From Nitrospiraceae bacterium UBA6898 (GTDB lineage Bacteria > Nitrospirota > Thermodesulfovibrionia > Thermodesulfovibrionales > UBA6898): a stretch of DNA of 11,268 nucleotides. Of this stretch, positions 1 to 6,114 are shown piece by piece (the stretch's first letter is position 1; each line of letters opens with the position of its first letter). The DNA lies in NCBI GenBank assembly GCA_002448975.1, contig DKBO01000246.1:2115-13382 (forward strand). Direction: 5' to 3'. Both the position numbers and the translations under genes were made by a program. The notes under the pieces are model-generated. The model did not search any database and was not told where the DNA came from. It saw nothing but the letters and a program-made list of their open reading frames with translations.

Positions 1-1088
1 GCATGCGGGCTGTTATGGCATGCAGCGCAGTAGATGCCTCCGTGTCCCTGGGCGTTCCGGTAGAGATCTGCGCCGGTAGTGTAGTCGGCGCCATGGCACT
101 GCTCGCAGGTGGGCTCCTGCAACCAGGGAATTCTCCCCTGCTTCAGGGAATCAGCGACCTGCTGCAGCGTGCCGTGACAGGTCTCGCAATTGGGATTGCC
201 GTGCGATGGGCCCATGCCATTGATCGCACTCCTGTTACACTTCGTTTTTGGCCCTGGATGACAGTCATAACACGCAGGAGCACCCGCTCCCAGCGACGCA
301 TGCTTTCCGTGCATCGCCTCTGAGAGGGATGGCAGGGACGGGTTGCCGGGCAGCCCCAGGGCATTGTCAGCGTGGCAGTTCGCACAGAGCACCGGACGTT
401 GCGCCATGAGGGATGTGCCGGAAAGCTGGTCATGGCGAGTCAGAATATTGATTTCCGTATCTGTCGTGCCGTGACACTTGCCGCAGTTCAGTTCGTCAGA
501 AACAGGAATGACCACCCTGGTTTTTGCTATGACCGCGCCTGATGTATTCCTGACCTTCACGACTGCGGTCTGATACGGATTCCATTTCGCGGAATCCTTG
601 AGAGGGAGAACCGGAATGCCGGTAGCCTCAAAGTGATCTCCCACGGGCTGCATGATTCCGGAGAGACCGTTGCCGGTAAGGCCTATGCCTTCCGGTGGAT
701 TGATGCCGAACAGGCCCTGGACATATTGCCAGAAGTCGGTCTTGCCGAAAACAGTGGTATTGTTCTTTATGAAATATTCCACGGTTATCCCGTCCGTAAT
801 GACCCGCGGAAGGTCTCCCCGCTGTATCACCTGGACAAAAAGATTGTTATAGGGGGGAAGGATCGCCATGTCCTTGAACGACGGGCTTATGCAGTGCATG
901 CCCAGGTCGTTCCAGCCTATAACCGCATAGTTCTCGTTTACCGCTGCAGGAGATGCTGCAGCAGTACTGCTGATGCTGACCGATTCGATGTCATTATGGA
1001 TGGACTGGTTAATGACATCTGAGAAGACAAGACTTGCACCGGAAAAGACCATGAGAGCAGCTACAGCTATGAGAACAACGCGTCGCAT
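1..1088 (-). CDS. Secreted multiheme cytochrome c, C-terminus cut by window edge
   Basis: Reading leftward from ATG at 1088, the frame stays open for 362 codons to the window edge, so the protein is partial. The start has a strong ribosome-binding site (GGAGGA, 6 bases upstream). Residues 1-23 form a signal peptide. Residues 54-66 (YAVIGWNDLGMHC) match a segment I associate with large multiheme cytochromes. Covalent heme-binding CXXCH motifs are CGKCH 202-206, CANCH 235-239, CYDCH 273-277, CETCH 301-305, CEQCH 328-332 and CAACH 354-358: six hemes so far, probably more beyond the edge. Residues about 67-200 contain no CXXCH and look like a beta-rich domain. A periplasmic or surface electron-transfer role is inferred; partner and direction of electron flow are not visible. 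It is divergent from the mla operon. The short open frame on the opposite strand at 633-1022 is a shadow of this gene. Confidence 0.9.
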   Translation of the reverse strand, partial: MRRVVLIAVAALMVFSGASLVFSDVINQSIHNDIESVSISSTAAASPAAVNENYAVIGWNDLGMHCISPSFKDMAILPPYNNLFVQVIQRGDLPRVITDGITVEYFIKNNTTVFGKTDFWQYVQGLFGINPPEGIGLTGNGLSGIMQPVGDHFEATGIPVLPLKDSAKWNPYQTAVVKVRNTSGAVIAKTRVVIPVSDELNCGKCHGTTDTEINILTRHDQLSGTSLMAQRPVLCANCHADNALGLPGNPSLPSLSEAMHGKHASLGAGAPACYDCHPGPKTKCNRSAINGMGPSHGNPNCETCHGTLQQVADSLKQGRIPWLQEPTCEQCHGADYTTGADLYRNAQGHGGIYCAACHNSPH

Positions 1089-1141
1089 ATATCTTCCTCC
1101 CCGTTACGTTAATGCCCTGCTAAGGGTTTTATCCCCGCAGG

Positions 1142-1147
1142 TATATA
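1142..1147 (-). promoter_or_regulatory. Possible -10 element for the multiheme cytochrome gene
   Basis: On the minus strand TATATA lies about 54 bases upstream of the cytochrome start codon in an AT-rich stretch. No good -35 hexamer sits 16-18 bases further upstream; the tandem 11-bp repeats occupy that place, as expected for an activator-dependent promoter. The assignment is by eye only. Confidence 0.3.
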
Positions 1148-1167
1148 GTTAAGAATATCCTGAACAA

Positions 1168-1200
1168 ATGAATCAATCATGAATAAATGATGAAATAAAG
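1168..1200. repeat. Three tandem 11-bp repeats, candidate response-regulator operator
   Basis: Three head-to-tail 11-mers occur without gaps: ATGAATCAATC (1168-1178), ATGAATAAATG (1179-1189) and ATGAAATAAAG (1190-1200). Every copy begins ATGAA and keeps A at positions 8-9. An exact 11-bp period is the spacing of tandem half-sites bound by OmpR/PhoB-family winged-helix response regulators (established for PhoB boxes). The left edge lies about 20 bases upstream of a TATATA -10 candidate for the minus-strand cytochrome gene, so the array overlaps where its -35 would be. The repeats and spacing are seen directly; the binding protein is inferred. Confidence 0.6.
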
Positions 1201-1223
1201 TTCACACAGAGGAATTATGTGAA
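1201..1223. repeat. Inverted repeat TTCACA-N11-TGTGAA
   Basis: Perfect 6-bp arms flank 11 bases, directly abutting the tandem 11-bp repeats. It could be a dimeric regulator site or a hairpin. The arms resemble CRP/FNR half-sites, but in outward order and with the wrong spacing for a classical CRP site. It lies between the divergent cytochrome and mla genes. Confidence 0.4.
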
Positions 1224-1263
1224 GTAAATCTGCTGGTATTACCCCTATAAACGCTGAAGGCTA

Positions 1264-1333
1264 AGTCTGAGGACGCTTCGACAAGGCTGTTGCAAAGCCG
1301 TTACCAGACTGAGCAACGGCATATTCATGCCGT
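1264..1333. other. Dense set of complementary segments, possible structured RNA or operator
   Basis: Several short perfect complements overlap here. AGTCTG (1264-1269) pairs with CAGACT (1305-1310), enclosing GGCT (1285-1288) with AGCC (1296-1299). GTTGC (1289-1293) pairs with GCAAC (1313-1317). GCCGTT (1297-1302) pairs with AACGGC (1315-1320). ACGGCAT (1316-1322) pairs with ATGCCGT (1327-1333) around a 4-base loop. Some pairings exclude each other, as in a switching or pseudoknotted RNA. I could not match it to any riboswitch class I know. It is 120-190 bases upstream of the leader ORF before mlaE, and upstream of the cytochrome on the other strand. The rest of 1089-1452 shows no convincing gene. 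Confidence 0.35.
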
Positions 1334-1378
1334 GTATGCCCGATCGGCGGAAAAGAGTTTTCTTACTGTGGTACTGCA

Positions 1379-1387
1379 TGGTATCAT
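1379..1387 (+). promoter_or_regulatory. Possible extended -10 promoter of the mla operon
   Basis: TGGTATCAT has the TG-N-TATNAT form of an extended -10 element, which needs no strong -35. It lies about 130 bases upstream of mlaE and 66 bases upstream of the small leader ORF. A weak T-rich -35 (around 1358-1364) is present. The call is from motif appearance only. Confidence 0.3.
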
Positions 1388-1452
1388 AGAGCCCACGAGT
1401 TTTAGACCGACTGCATAGGCTGCGAGGTATAGGTCATTAAGGGGAGATATAT

Positions 1453-1515
1453 ATGCTTGCATGGTTGCCCCATAAGAGAATGGACAGGGGCGCGGAAATG
1501 ATCGCTGGTCAATAA
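1453..1515 (+). CDS. Possible 20-codon leader peptide before mlaE
   Basis: ATG at 1453 follows a good Shine-Dalgarno sequence (AAGGGGAG, 7 bases upstream) and encodes 20 residues beginning MLAWLPHKRM before TAA at 1513-1515, one base before the mlaE start. The mlaE start itself has no clear ribosome-binding site, so translation could reach mlaE by reinitiation from this ORF. No family is recognised and the peptide has no hydrophobic anchor. It may instead be a chance ORF next to a Shine-Dalgarno sequence. Confidence 0.3.
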   Translation: MLAWLPHKRMDRGAEMIAGQ

Positions 1516-1516
1516 G

Positions 1517-2317
1517 ATGCTTCAGGCAAGGTCTCAGATACGCCCATTTTCGTCCTTAGGGAAGGCAGCCGGAGACTTTATCCGGAAGCTCGGTTCTATG
1601 GCCCTCTTCTTTGGAGAAGGCTTCTGCAAGATATTCCGCCGAAAGCAGATCCGCGAGATCATTAATCAGGTATTCTACATCGGGGCAAAATCAACGAATA
1701 TTGTCATGTTGATCGGGCTCTTTACGGGAATGGTCCTTGGTCTCCAGCTCTACTACACCCTGATCAAGTTCGGTTCTGAAGGTGTTCTCGGTTCGGTTAT
1801 TTCCCTCTCCATCATACGCGAACTTGGCCCGGTGCTCACGGCGATCATGATAACGGCGCGGGCCGGTTCGGCAATGGCCGCAGAGATCGGCATACTGCGG
1901 ATTTCTGAACAGATCGATGCATTGTACACCATGCGGATAGATCCGGTGAGATACATTGTCAGTCCGCGGATCGCAGCCGCTATCATCAGTTTTCCCCTGC
2001 TCACGGCGTTCTTCGACCTTATCGGCATCATCGGCGGTTATTTGACAGGTGTCTTGCTCTGTGGTGTGAACGAGGGCGCGTATTTCTATCGGGCTCAGTC
2101 ATACATTGATATGGTCGATATCAGGGGCGGGTTTCTGAAATCTCTTGTCTTCGCAGTTCTGGTGGCGACCATCTGCTGCTATCAGGGGTTCTTCACCCAT
2201 CTGCGCTCGGACAGTTTCGGGGCAAAAAGCGTCAGCCTTTCCACCACCTCTGCGGTGGTGATGTCCTGTGTCATGATCCTTGTATCAGATTATGTCGTCA
2301 CCTCATTTCTTATGTAG
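1517..2317 (+). CDS. mlaE: MlaE-family phospholipid ABC transporter permease
   Basis: At 266 residues this is normal for MlaE permeases. The N-terminus has an amphipathic interface region (about 10-55) followed by hydrophobic segments near 62-84, 95-120, 150-182, 206-225 and 244-264. The family core lies at 101-125 (RELGPVLTAIM, then ARAGSAMAAEIG), followed by EQIDAL at 131-136, the cytoplasmic part that contacts the ATPase. With MlaF and MlaD it would form the inner-membrane complex moving phospholipids between the inner membrane and the periplasmic carrier MlaC. It is the first gene of an E-F-D-C-A operon, followed by mlaF after 8 bases. The start at 1517 lacks a strong ribosome-binding site and may be coupled to the upstream 20-codon ORF. 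Confidence 0.93.
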   Translation: MLQARSQIRPFSSLGKAAGDFIRKLGSMALFFGEGFCKIFRRKQIREIINQVFYIGAKSTNIVMLIGLFTGMVLGLQLYYTLIKFGSEGVLGSVISLSIIRELGPVLTAIMITARAGSAMAAEIGILRISEQIDALYTMRIDPVRYIVSPRIAAAIISFPLLTAFFDLIGIIGGYLTGVLLCGVNEGAYFYRAQSYIDMVDIRGGFLKSLVFAVLVATICCYQGFFTHLRSDSFGAKSVSLSTTSAVVMSCVMILVSDYVVTSFLM

Positions 2318-2325
2318 GAATAACT

Positions 2326-3570
2326 ATGGATGTACCACTAATAGAATTCAGGGATGTAACAAAGCGGTTCGGTGACCGTACCATCCTTGACCAGATCAGC
2401 CTGAAGATCTATGAGAACCAGATCACCACGATCATCGGAAAAAGCGGCACGGGAAAGAGCGTGCTTCTCAAGCATATCATCGGGCTGCTGGAACCTGACG
2501 AAGGCACCATACTCTTCCGGGGCAGGCCGGTCCGGGAGATGGAAAAGGGCGAATGGGAAGCTTACCGGAGCCAGGTCAGCTATATGTTCCAGAATAATGC
2601 GCTCTTTGACTCTCTGAGCGTGTTCGACAATATCGCTCTGCCGCTGCGCCAGACCACGAACCTAAGGAAACGGGAAGTGATGAGGAAGGTGATGACCCGT
2701 ATTCAGCAGACAGAGCTCACGGATGTTGCGCGTAAGTACCCTTCAGAGCTGTCGGGCGGCATGCAGAAACGGGTAGCCCTTGCCAGGGCCCTTGTCACTG
2801 ACCCGAAGATTGTCCTCTTCGATGAACCTACGACAGGTCAGGACCCGATACGGAAAAATATCATTTTGGGCATGATTGCCCATTACCGGAGAATTTTCGG
2901 GTTTACGGCAGTTTTGATAAGTCATGATATTCCTGACGTGTTTTTCATAGCGGACAGGATCATCCTCCTCTGGGAAGGAAAGGCAGCTTTCGAGGGCACC
3001 TACGAAGAGTCCACGCAGCTTGACCATCCCATGATCGACGAGTTCCTCCACAGCCTGGAGGGGTTTCAGGACGAGCTCACGGGGCTGCTCTCAAAGCAGG
3101 TATTTAAGAACCGCTATACCGTGACGCTGCAGAAGGGAAAGCTCGATACCACGATTTCCGCAATCCTGTTTACCGTTGATTTTGACCTTGTTGCCGAATT
3201 ATTCGATGCCCCGGTGTTCGAGATCCTCAAGATTATGGGAGAGAACATCAACGATTATTTCGGGCCCTTGGGCGGTTTTTCCGCCCGTCACCAGCGGAAC
3301 CAGCTTCTGACCATACTGCCCCATATCACGCTTGCTGACGCCCAGTCCCTCCTCGACACCTTTGCACTGCGGCTGCGGGAAAAAGCCTTTGCCGACATTC
3401 AGGCCGTGATACGGTCCCGTATGGGTGCGGACGTATGCTTAAATTTATCGGTGAAAGCAGGTATTATAGAGGGTAAATCGACTGATGATATTGATACGAT
3501 AATAGCCATGGCCGAATCGAGCCAAAAAACTGTTGCCGTATACCGGTGTGACCAAGGGGGTGAGGCGTAG
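2326..3570 (+). CDS. mlaF: MlaF-family ABC ATPase with extra C-terminal GGDEF-like domain
   Basis: Residues 1-245 are a complete ABC ATPase: Walker A GKSGTGKS 38-45, Q-loop Q89, signature LSGGMQKR 142-149, Walker B ending LFDEP 164-168, GQDP 171-174 and switch H200. GQDP is usual for MlaF-type ATPases. It would power lipid transport with MlaE and MlaD. MlaF is normally about 250-270 residues; this one has 414. The added part (about 262-408) follows the order of a GGDEF domain by eye: TVDFD at 283-287 like the metal-binding LDID, RHQRNQLLTILP at 321-332 where an active enzyme reads RYGGDEFAVLLP, VKAGI at 376-380 like VSIGI, and a final alpha/beta segment 389-408. The GGDEF signature is replaced by QRNQL, so diguanylate cyclase activity is not expected. 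The operon has no MlaB (STAS) gene, so the extension may do MlaB's stabilising or regulatory job (inference). Confidence 0.9.
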   Translation: MDVPLIEFRDVTKRFGDRTILDQISLKIYENQITTIIGKSGTGKSVLLKHIIGLLEPDEGTILFRGRPVREMEKGEWEAYRSQVSYMFQNNALFDSLSVFDNIALPLRQTTNLRKREVMRKVMTRIQQTELTDVARKYPSELSGGMQKRVALARALVTDPKIVLFDEPTTGQDPIRKNIILGMIAHYRRIFGFTAVLISHDIPDVFFIADRIILLWEGKAAFEGTYEESTQLDHPMIDEFLHSLEGFQDELTGLLSKQVFKNRYTVTLQKGKLDTTISAILFTVDFDLVAELFDAPVFEILKIMGENINDYFGPLGGFSARHQRNQLLTILPHITLADAQSLLDTFALRLREKAFADIQAVIRSRMGADVCLNLSVKAGIIEGKSTDDIDTIIAMAESSQKTVAVYRCDQGGEA

Positions 3571-4043
3571 TGAAAAAATATTCTGTAGATACTTTTGTCG
3601 GCATTTTTGTTGCAATCGGGCTCGTCTGTGTCGGTTATATGACCATAAAGCTCGGCAAGGTTTCTTTCCTCGGCGATGACGACTATGTGCTCCAGGCGCG
3701 GTTCTCTTCTGTTTCCGGCGTGAGGGTGGGCAGTCCCGTGGAGATCCACGGCATCGAGGTGGGCAGGGTCGAAAAAATGACCCTTGACACGGAAAAACAG
3801 ACAGCGGTATTGGAACTGAAGATCCGGAAGGGGATCACGGTCTATGACGATGCGATCGCCTCCATAAAGACCTCAGGACTGATCGGCGACAAGTTCGTAA
3901 ATATCGACCCCGGCGGTGGCGGGGAGGCACTTGCGTCCGGAGCCTTTATTGTCGAGACCACATCCCCGACGGACATGGAAGAACTCATCAGCAAGTATGC
4001 TTTCGGTGATGTAACCAAGGACAAGAAGAATGATGCCAAGTAG
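3570..4043 (+). CDS. mlaD: MlaD-family MCE-domain phospholipid transport protein
   Basis: The protein has 157 residues with one N-terminal membrane anchor (about 8-26) and one MCE domain (about 38-115), including FSSVSGVRVGSPVEIHG near 45-61 and the IKTSGLIGDKFVNI strand at 99-112. MCE proteins of this type form a hexameric ring on the permease in the periplasm, giving lipids a hydrophobic path to the carrier. The start is GTG, its G being the last base of the mlaF stop codon (TAGTG), with a G-rich ribosome-binding stretch upstream, so translation is probably coupled to mlaF. The tail after residue 130 (PTDMEELISKYAFG, then a lysine-rich end) is typical of short single-MCE members. The length is close to that of E. 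coli MlaD. Confidence 0.93.
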   Translation: MKKYSVDTFVGIFVAIGLVCVGYMTIKLGKVSFLGDDDYVLQARFSSVSGVRVGSPVEIHGIEVGRVEKMTLDTEKQTAVLELKIRKGITVYDDAIASIKTSGLIGDKFVNIDPGGGGEALASGAFIVETTSPTDMEELISKYAFGDVTKDKKNDAK

Positions 4044-4059
4044 ATATGTGGAGGGTAGA

Positions 4060-4653
4060 ATGAAACATCTCGTTAGAGCTGCTCTTGTAGCGATAGTGAT
4101 GATATTTCCTCTTGGGGCAGATGCCAGCACGCCGCTTGCCACGGTGCAGGGACACGTCAACAGCGTGCTCGAGGTGCTGCGTGACCCGGCGCTCAAGGGT
4201 GATGCGATGAAGAAGCTCCGGAAGGAGCGCATCAGGAGCATTTCGGAAAAGATGTTTGACTTTACGGAACTTGCGCGGAGGACGCTTGCCCAGAACTGGA
4301 AAGTGTTCAATGACGCCCAGAAGAAGGATTTTATCGAACTTTACAAGGCCATCCTGGAGAGCGCCTATATTGACAGGATTATGGACTACACGGATGAAAA
4401 GATCGTTTTCCAGAAAGAATCCGCCCTCACGGGCAAGACTTCTGAGGTACAGTCCGTGGTCGTCACGAAGAGGGCTGATATACCGATCAATTACCGCGTA
4501 ATCCATGCGGACGACGGATGGCGGGTGTACGATGTTGTGGTGGAGGGCGTCAGTCTCGTGGGCAATTACCGGAGCCAGTTTCGGGAGATCCTGATCAATA
4601 AGAGCCCGGACGATCTCCTGGAGATACTCAGGAAAAAAACGGGCAAGTCATAG
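4060..4653 (+). CDS. mlaC: MlaC-family periplasmic phospholipid-binding protein
   Basis: The protein has 197 residues. I choose ATG 4060 because it has a good ribosome-binding site (GGAGGG) and begins directly with a signal peptide (1-22, ending GADA); an in-frame ATG at 4030 would overlap mlaD and bury the signal peptide. The mature part is the MlaC fold: helical segments at 30-110 (including MFDFTELARRTLAQNW, 65-80) and the family hallmark strand set at 151-174 (GWRVYDVVVEGVSLVGNYRS). MlaC carries single phospholipids across the periplasm between the MlaFED complex and MlaA. It lies 16 bases after mlaD. Confidence 0.93.
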   Translation: MKHLVRAALVAIVMIFPLGADASTPLATVQGHVNSVLEVLRDPALKGDAMKKLRKERIRSISEKMFDFTELARRTLAQNWKVFNDAQKKDFIELYKAILESAYIDRIMDYTDEKIVFQKESALTGKTSEVQSVVVTKRADIPINYRVIHADDGWRVYDVVVEGVSLVGNYRSQFREILINKSPDDLLEILRKKTGKS

Positions 4654-4689
4654 CCGGACTGTCCGGTCACAGGGAAATGATTTGTCCGG
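4654..4689 (+). repeat. Intercistronic inverted repeats between mlaC and mlaA
   Basis: Immediately after the mlaC stop, CCGGAC (4654-4659) can pair with GTCCGG at 4661-4666, or more plausibly with the second GTCCGG at 4684-4689 across a 24-base loop. There is no U-run, so it is not an intrinsic terminator. It may be an mRNA stability element in the 98-base gap between mlaC and mlaA. Confidence 0.3.
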
Positions 4690-4751
4690 AAGTGGCAGAT
4701 GAGACTTCTCCCGCTCAGCCGGATTCCGATCTTCAGGCAACAGGAGGTGTC

Positions 4752-5747
4752 ATGAAATACCTGGCAAAGATACTCAGCGTTATTATGCTTCTTGCAGTTC
4801 CGCTTTGCGTCGCGGCGGAAGAGCCTTCTGATACGTCCGTCACGCACCCATTGTATGCAGACGAAGAATATGTTTCCGTCATCACGGCGTCGGCGGCAGG
4901 GCCGGAGCTATCAGCATCGATAGTGCATGCGGTTCCCGAAGAAGAACCCCCCTGCGGCGATCTTGACGTCGACGACGAGATCCTCATGGATGCGCTGCTG
5001 GAAGAACGTATGAAAGACCAGGGAACAGCCGCAGACGGCGAAGAGGTTCTCCTTGCAGAGGCTGAGGGCCTGCGTGAGGAGCCGGCAACGGAGGATGACG
5101 ACGGCGCCGAAGGGGAGTACAATAACGAGGATCTTGAAAATAATCGCATCGCCGATCCCCTGTACTATTGGAACGTATCAATGTACCATTTCAACGATAA
5201 GTTCTATTTTTGGCTCCTGAAACCGGTTGCCCAGGGGTATTCGGCAATAGCCCCTGAGCCGGTGAGGATCGCCGTAAGTAATTTCTTCCAGAACCTCACA
5301 ACTCCCATTCGCTTTGTGGCAAATCTCCTCCAGCTTAAGCTGAAGAATGCGGGGGACGAACTGGTGCGTTTTGTGACGAACAGCACACAGGGACTGGCTG
5401 GCTTCATGGATGTTGCCAAGTCGCACTATGGCATCGCCACCCATGATGAAGACATTGGGCAGGCACTGGGCAGCTACGGGATCGGCCACGGGTTCTATCT
5501 GGTCTGGCCTTTTTTGGGGCCATCTTCTCTTCGGGATACGGCGGGACTGGTCGGAGACACGTTGCTGAATCCGGTCACCTATGTCAATCCGCTGGAAACA
5601 TCGATCGGGATCAGGGCATATGACAGGGTAAATGAGACCACGTTCCATATCGGCGATTACGAGGACATGAAAGAGGCAGCCATCGACCCCTATGTTTCTC
5701 TGCGGAACGGCTATGTCCAGCACCGAAAGAAGCAGGTGAAGGAGTAG
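4752..5747 (+). CDS. mlaA: MlaA/VacJ-family outer-membrane protein with acidic N-terminal insert
   Basis: The protein has 331 residues. ATG 4752 follows AGGAGG by 4 bases and opens a signal peptide (1-22); a longer in-frame start at 4677 would put 25 polar residues before it. The MlaA domain spans about 132-325: ADPLYYWNVSMYHFNDKFYFW at 134-154 corresponds to the usual DP.E.FNR..F.FND start, followed by helices and the GIGHGFYLVWPFLGPSSLRD core (243-261). MlaA forms an outer-membrane ring that removes misplaced phospholipids from the outer leaflet. Two oddities are visible. First, residues 23-130 are a low-complexity acidic stretch (about 35 Asp/Glu against 3 Lys/Arg) absent from standard MlaA. 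Second, there is no good lipobox: Cys19 is preceded by Leu, so it may be a non-lipidated form. It is the last gene of the mla operon. Confidence 0.9.
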   Translation: MKYLAKILSVIMLLAVPLCVAAEEPSDTSVTHPLYADEEYVSVITASAAGPELSASIVHAVPEEEPPCGDLDVDDEILMDALLEERMKDQGTAADGEEVLLAEAEGLREEPATEDDDGAEGEYNNEDLENNRIADPLYYWNVSMYHFNDKFYFWLLKPVAQGYSAIAPEPVRIAVSNFFQNLTTPIRFVANLLQLKLKNAGDELVRFVTNSTQGLAGFMDVAKSHYGIATHDEDIGQALGSYGIGHGFYLVWPFLGPSSLRDTAGLVGDTLLNPVTYVNPLETSIGIRAYDRVNETTFHIGDYEDMKEAAIDPYVSLRNGYVQHRKKQVKE

Positions 5748-5757
5748 GAGGGGGTTT

Positions 5758-6114
5758 CTAGCTGTCGCGCTTTCGTGCGTGCTTCAGACCGGTGATGAGC
5801 ACTTGGGCGAACACGACCGAGAACCCTGCCAGGAGCCCCGGAATGGTCACGAGCTTCAAATACGCCAGCGCCGTAACAATGATGACGAGCATCACAAAAC
5901 GGAACTGGGAGAAGAAGAGCATCTTGGCATTCGCCTGCGCGGTCCCCAGGATCGCTTCTACACTCCAGGCAAGCGCCTTCACGTTCAGGATGCCGAGCAG
6001 TCCGCCGATGAGCACACTGAAGGGAAGATTCTGCCAGGGAAGGAAGGCAGAGAAGATTGCTGCCGGAATGAGAATAACGGCAGAGTTCCGGACAATATCC
6101 CTAGTCAGATTCAT
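5758..6114 (-). CDS. atpI: ATP synthase subunit I (AtpI-like) membrane protein
   Basis: The protein has 118 residues from ATG 6114; the frame can extend to a TTG at 6159, but ATG is the better choice. Four hydrophobic segments (about 11-26, 30-49, 68-86, 90-109) with a short basic tail fit the ATP-synthase-I family. These proteins assist assembly of the rotor c-ring and/or Mg2+ supply. The gene overlaps atpZ by 14 bases, so the pair is translationally coupled. Normally atpB, atpE and others follow; here the next gene is mlaA on the opposite strand, only 10 bases away between stop codons, so the pair is detached from the main ATP synthase operon. The family call rests on size, topology and pairing with atpZ. 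Confidence 0.75.
   Translation of the reverse strand: MNLTRDIVRNSAVILIPAAIFSAFLPWQNLPFSVLIGGLLGILNVKALAWSVEAILGTAQANAKMLFFSQFRFVMLVIIVTALAYLKLVTIPGLLAGFSVVFAQVLITGLKHARKRDS

Noticed and set aside
201..237. Atypical seventh heme site (Cys284 to His296) in the left cytochrome
   Set aside because: There is a single Cys with a distant His and no CH partner; unusual heme motifs still need two Cys, so it was not counted.
633..1022. Plus-strand open frame of 129 codons
   Set aside because: It lies antisense to the multiheme cytochrome, whose frame is supported by a ribosome-binding site, signal peptide and CXXCH motifs; the plus-strand product has no recognisable features.
1117..1137. Intrinsic terminator (CCCT-GCTA-AGGG then TTTT)
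   Set aside because: The stem is only 4 bp, and on either strand it would sit in a leader or promoter region with no gene ending before it.
1264..1333. c-di-GMP (GEMM) riboswitch
   Set aside because: Only the short GCAAAGCC string matches; the tetraloop, GGCAAACC segment and closing strand of that class are not found in order on either strand.
4677..4751. Longer start for mlaA at 4677
   Set aside because: It would place 25 polar residues before the signal peptide, while ATG 4752 has an AGGAGG site at good spacing.
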